Of a stretch of 64,000 bases of DNA, positions 59,753 to 64,000 are shown one piece after another (within the stretch, counting starts at the first letter, position 1; every line of letters begins with the position of its first letter). The stretch spans positions 8,122,001 to 8,186,000 of the forward strand of contig NC_083566.1 in NCBI RefSeq assembly GCF_019925205.1, given 5' to 3'. The stretch is from Metopolophium dirhodum (taxonomy: Eukaryota > Arthropoda > Insecta > Hemiptera > Aphididae). Under the pieces are notes generated by a model. It saw only the letters and a list, made by a program, of their open reading frames with translations, did no database searches and was not told the DNA's origin. The translations under genes and the position numbers were made by a program.

Positions 59753-62700
59753 GACGCAAAACTTGATCCTTTACCTAAATGAAAATGTTTTGTCAAATAA
59801 TATCTGCAAAATTACCTAATCATTCATAATAAATGCTGGATGTTATACACTATTATACCTATAGAAATATAGAATAGGTTTATTAGTAACCACAATATTA
59901 TCTTAAAAGTTATAACTAAATAGGGATTCTGCTGAACGTAAATGTTGGCTAATATATTATAGTGCGTTGTAGGATGAATAAAACAGATTATCATTTAAGT
60001 ACTTAAAGTTGTACAAAATGTATAGAAAACATAAAAGTTTAAACTTCAAACTACATAATTGTTTATTCTTCATTTGGCACGATGTGGATCAATAATATTC
60101 ATAGGCGTAAAATATGTTATTTCCATTGGATCTCTGCTGTTGATATTTTCTGCACAGAGAAATATTGATATGTTTTATTATTCCAATACAATTTCTTCAT
60201 AATTAAATTTGGAACGAAATGTATAAAAATGTACACCATTTAGTGTAAAATATAAATTATTTTATTGTAACGTTGAATTAACCAAATTCTAGTATTGCAG
60301 CCTACAGGTCATTATGGAGAGGAAATAAAAATAAAATGCCAAATTTCTTTGCTTAACACTTGTTGGTACCTACCTAATTTGAACTATTTTAGGTTATGTG
60401 TAATGAGCACAGTTAATATTTTATAGTAGTAGGTAGTACCCTAAATGTTTTGCTTTTTTTATTTTGGTTTTTTAGTATTTTAAATAAAGCAACTTTAATC
60501 AAGGGAATAAAATAAACATATTTTCGATTAGTATATGTTATTTTATTTTAGTCATAAAATAATAATATTATAATATCAATCAAATAGTTAAACATATGTC
60601 GCAAAGTAATAAACAATGCAAGAAACTACACACTCGATTAGTATGATTTTAATTATTATGTCTAGAAAACTTAATGGTATATTATAAATTATAATAATAT
60701 TATATAGTTGATAACCGGTCGAACGGTCGGATTTCTTTTTTCTTTGGATGTCATTAATTGTAAGCGGTGTCATCGTTAATGTATATTAATGGAATGCTAA
60801 TTGCCAAGCGTACAGAAATGTAAAAACAGAAAATTACTACCTATACGAAGTAAAAACGTGTGTCTTCAATATCGCTAACTTGATAAGTAAACATGACGAA
60901 TATTTTATTTGTATATTATTCATTAATCATTATTTTTTTTATTATTCATATCGATGAATGCACCAATTGCACCAAATGAAAATTACCAATATTATTAATA
61001 ATTAGTAATTACTGATTAGTATCATCACTAATCAATGATGATACTAATCACTTATAAGTAGATAGCCAGATAGGTATTAAATTATATTATATTATATTAT
61101 TCTATGGTATTAGGTGGGTACTAGGTATAACAATTGTTACCTGTTATTTTATTGTTAGGTGACTATATAGTTATAGTATAGGTTCTGTGTTAGAAACTTT
61201 GTAAGTAATGATTAATGATGATTCGAGTTTTCAATATTCGATTAGAAATAGTTAAAATTATCGAGTTCTGTATTATGTAGGTACACTTAAAAAAAAGATT
61301 TTATATCCTGTTACAGGGTTATTGCACCACCCCACCAAATGAAAACTTGCAGAAAGTTACTAAAAATGATTTACTTTTAAGAGTGTTTTACTTTTTTTTT
61401 TGTCATTCTCGCTCATGTAAAATTGTAATATTATTATTATGAGTCGTTAGCGTTCTTTGGATACCATTTACTATAATTTTATTTTTAAATAAACTGTACT
61501 TAATTATTGATTTATTCCATTGACCATTATTACTTCAAAATATAGTACTTACTAGTTAAAATACCTACATATTTTGTTCTACGAAAAAAAAGTGTTTATA
61601 CATCTATCTTTATGGACCAGAATTTATATAGGTACATACTATATTTTAATGCACATATTAGTACCTACATAACAATATTGTACAATATGTATTAGGTATG
61701 TATAAATATACATTTTTATTTATTCGAAAATAAATATAAAAACACGAATTAAATAAATACGTAATATTATACTAAATTATCTTACTACTTTAAGCTAGGG
61801 TTGTAATGAAGGTACAGAGTTACACATTTTCATAAATTTGTACGTAACTAGTAAATTAAATACATTTTCTTTGTTTTAACAGATGCCAGAAAAAAATTAC
61901 AAATAATATTAGTCTAGACCATAGAATCATATTATGTAACCAATTAAGTACTTACCGGAAATGTAGCGTTTGTTTACTTGCACACAGCCAGACTATGTTC
62001 TTTTTAGTATTAGTATATGCATAGAATTAAAATAAGTAGATCCAAGGTAGATCATTTTTCACATTATCTACCATTGGACGGATTTTTACTATCACAAAAA
62101 CGTATGATTGAACTATAGAAAATTAATTACTTTTATAAATTAAGTAAGATGTATAATTACTATAGGAAATATTGATCAAAACTAACTATAGTGTATTATA
62201 GAATATTGTAAATTTAATTTCATACTGTATCTATACTTACTGTAAAAGTTACAATTGTTGTCACTTCATCATTATTTGTTTGGATATATTTGTAGCTAAT
62301 CTGTTTGAAAGGATTTACCTAATATATTTAGAAAAATATATAATTTTTGTAGAACAATACAGTGTTTTAAATATTGTATATCTATATTATATAGTATACA
62401 CTCTACAGGCATATATGTATATACGTCCTAACCTATACATGGCTACATATTAAATAATATTGTAATTATGTATACCTAATCATTAATTTTGAAATCTCTG
62501 AATTGATTGAATAGATAATAACTTATGATTATCATACTACATGAAGTCTATAATACTTCTATGTTCTATATGACACCAAGGTAGTTCACGGTGTAAGATT
62601 GGAATCACGATCAGAATTTCACGGCAAAACATTACAAAGTAGGTTATTATAAACATTAATTTAGTTAGGTGTTTATGACTATTATATTACATTTCCAGAA

Positions 62701-64000
62701 GCAAATTTTCATACAGAATGATTATATATAGAATATAGATAGATATGTTATATACATATATCTCTAAATTATAAATGTACGAATCTTGAATATGAATTAA
62801 ATATTAAAGAAACAAAAATAAATATTTGTTTTAGTAGGTATATAAATAAATATATAATATATTAATATAATAAATTCACCAAAACTAAACCCTCATAAAA
62901 TATTAAATGTATAAAAACTAGAATGGCGTAAAAATGACAAATAATCTAAAAAGTTTATTTTTATTTCTTATTTGAATCAAAGAACAATAGAATATATTAT
63001 AAATTCCTCGTGCAGGTGGAAAATTTCATAACAATTCATAAAAAAAAAAAACATATTAAGTAGGAAATGCACATTAAGTGTAAAATGTTTACGATTTTCC
63101 AGACACGTGAAGTAGGTACCTAGCTGACGAATCGCGATTAAGTTGCGTGAAACAATGTACTTATTTAATATTTATGTACATTTTGTTTTATGTTATACAT
63201 TTATACTAAACAATTTTTAGTACCCATGCCTATTGAGAAAGTTAATATAAACGAATAAGTACGACTTTATTTGCAATTAATATTAAATAAAGTGCGAGTA
63301 GGTACTTATGTTAATTTATTACTATTTCAGCAGCGTATATTATATTAGTAACTATATAAGTTTTGAAATATAGGCAGGCACCTACTTATACCTGCAGTTA
63401 CCACCTACTTATAACTATGCTAAACTCGGTGAAAATTCATGACCTTGGTGTTACAGCTCGATTTCAATAAAATAAAACGATACATTTAATTTCTCACCAT
63501 TCATCGAGTATAGGTACCTATTGGATAGGTTTCGTAAAATTCTACGCGTCCCATAAGCCATAGGTATAATGCTTTTGTCGTTAGCTGACTGCTGCTGCTA
63601 ACAGTAGGTATTATTATACTATAATATAATAACCGCTGTATCGTCGCGGGTTTTGTTCGAGCTCGGTTAATATGTTTTTTCAGCCGTATCGCAATATGTG
63701 TACACATATAGGTAGGAATATTATAGTACCTACATAAGACGATAAAGTTAAACCTATAGCGAATCGAATTTTCCGTCGGCATAGGTAGTCTGCGGCGCAG
63801 TAATTTATATCTCCGTTACACTACAACTTCTATATAGGTAGTTAAGTTTTGAGTTCCCGAGTATTTGTTCGTATCTACTCTTGTACATAATATTATATTG
63901 CTGCGGTACACGACGTCACGCAATATTTATGGGTACCCTATAGTGGACCCGATCGAACACAACAATATATATTGTCTATATAGGTGCATATAATAATATC
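59753..64000. other. Intergenic DNA, no gene seen
   Basis: AT-rich DNA with TAGGTACCTA oligomers, a (ATATT)n tract at about 61,083 and a perfect 15-bp-arm hairpin at 61,012-61,049. The last 600 bp (63,500 on) is slightly more CG-containing, with a minus-strand 93-codon frame (63,501-63,782) that has no recognisable motif. It could be the edge of a promoter or gene beyond the window. Confidence 0.4.
61012..61049. repeat. Perfect hairpin with 15-bp arms
   Basis: TGATTAGTATCATCA and its exact inverse TGATGATACTAATCA are separated by 8 bases (CTAATCAA). Confidence 0.8.

Noticed and set aside
63501..63782. 93-codon minus-strand frame
   Set aside because: No motif, balanced domains or splice partner are visible, and it lies at the window edge in repeat-like TAGGTA-rich DNA.

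Overview
The window looks like nuclear DNA of a hemipteran insect, most likely an aphid. The sequence is strongly AT-rich, full of TAGGTACCTA-type oligomers and dense in short transposon relics. Its genes are intron-rich, with orthodox GT-AG introns. The species call is inference: no database was searched, and all homology statements rest on recognising protein or RNA families by eye.

Layout. Positions 1-29,400 are gene-poor. They hold two frame-damaged, GC-richer coding relics that share a repeated motif (4.2-4.8 kb and 10.6-11.4 kb, minus strand), an acidic-tail coding relic (about 4.0-4.2 kb), a tRNA-derived SINE (5.0-5.3 kb), a 5S-rRNA-derived SINE (9.9-10.1 kb), several small hAT-like MITEs with 8-bp target duplications, and larger terminal-inverted-repeat elements. 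Positions 29,430-46,160 form a compact housekeeping cluster: DJ-1/PARK7 (minus), phosphoglycerate kinase Pgk (plus, head-to-head with DJ-1) and the RNA kinase/3'-end processing factor CLP1 (plus). All three can be assembled exon by exon into full-length, in-frame proteins of 185, 415 and 430 residues. Positions 47,600-50,370 carry two U1 spliceosomal snRNA genes in opposite orientation. Both have TATAAG boxes about 25-30 bp upstream. One has a canonical 5' end; the other has a changed splice-site-recognition nucleotide. Positions 50,690-64,000 are again gene-poor, with a 1.2-kb TIR element, a 1.45-kb long-TIR element, a second 5S-derived SINE with a long target duplication, and a 978-bp Mutator-like (MULE) element flanked by a perfect 9-bp duplication and holding a transposase remnant.

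How the genes relate: Pgk is glycolytic, DJ-1 is an oxidative-stress/deglycase-type protein, and the two share about 0.95 kb of putative divergent promoter. CLP1 (tRNA splicing and mRNA 3'-end formation) and U1 snRNA (5' splice-site recognition) are both RNA-processing genes, but their adjacency need not be functional. The observations most worth checking are the U1 paralogue with an altered 5' end and compensatory stem changes, a 60-nt in-frame candidate cassette exon inside Pgk, and the pair of relic genes carrying an RxxSxP (14-3-3-like) motif.
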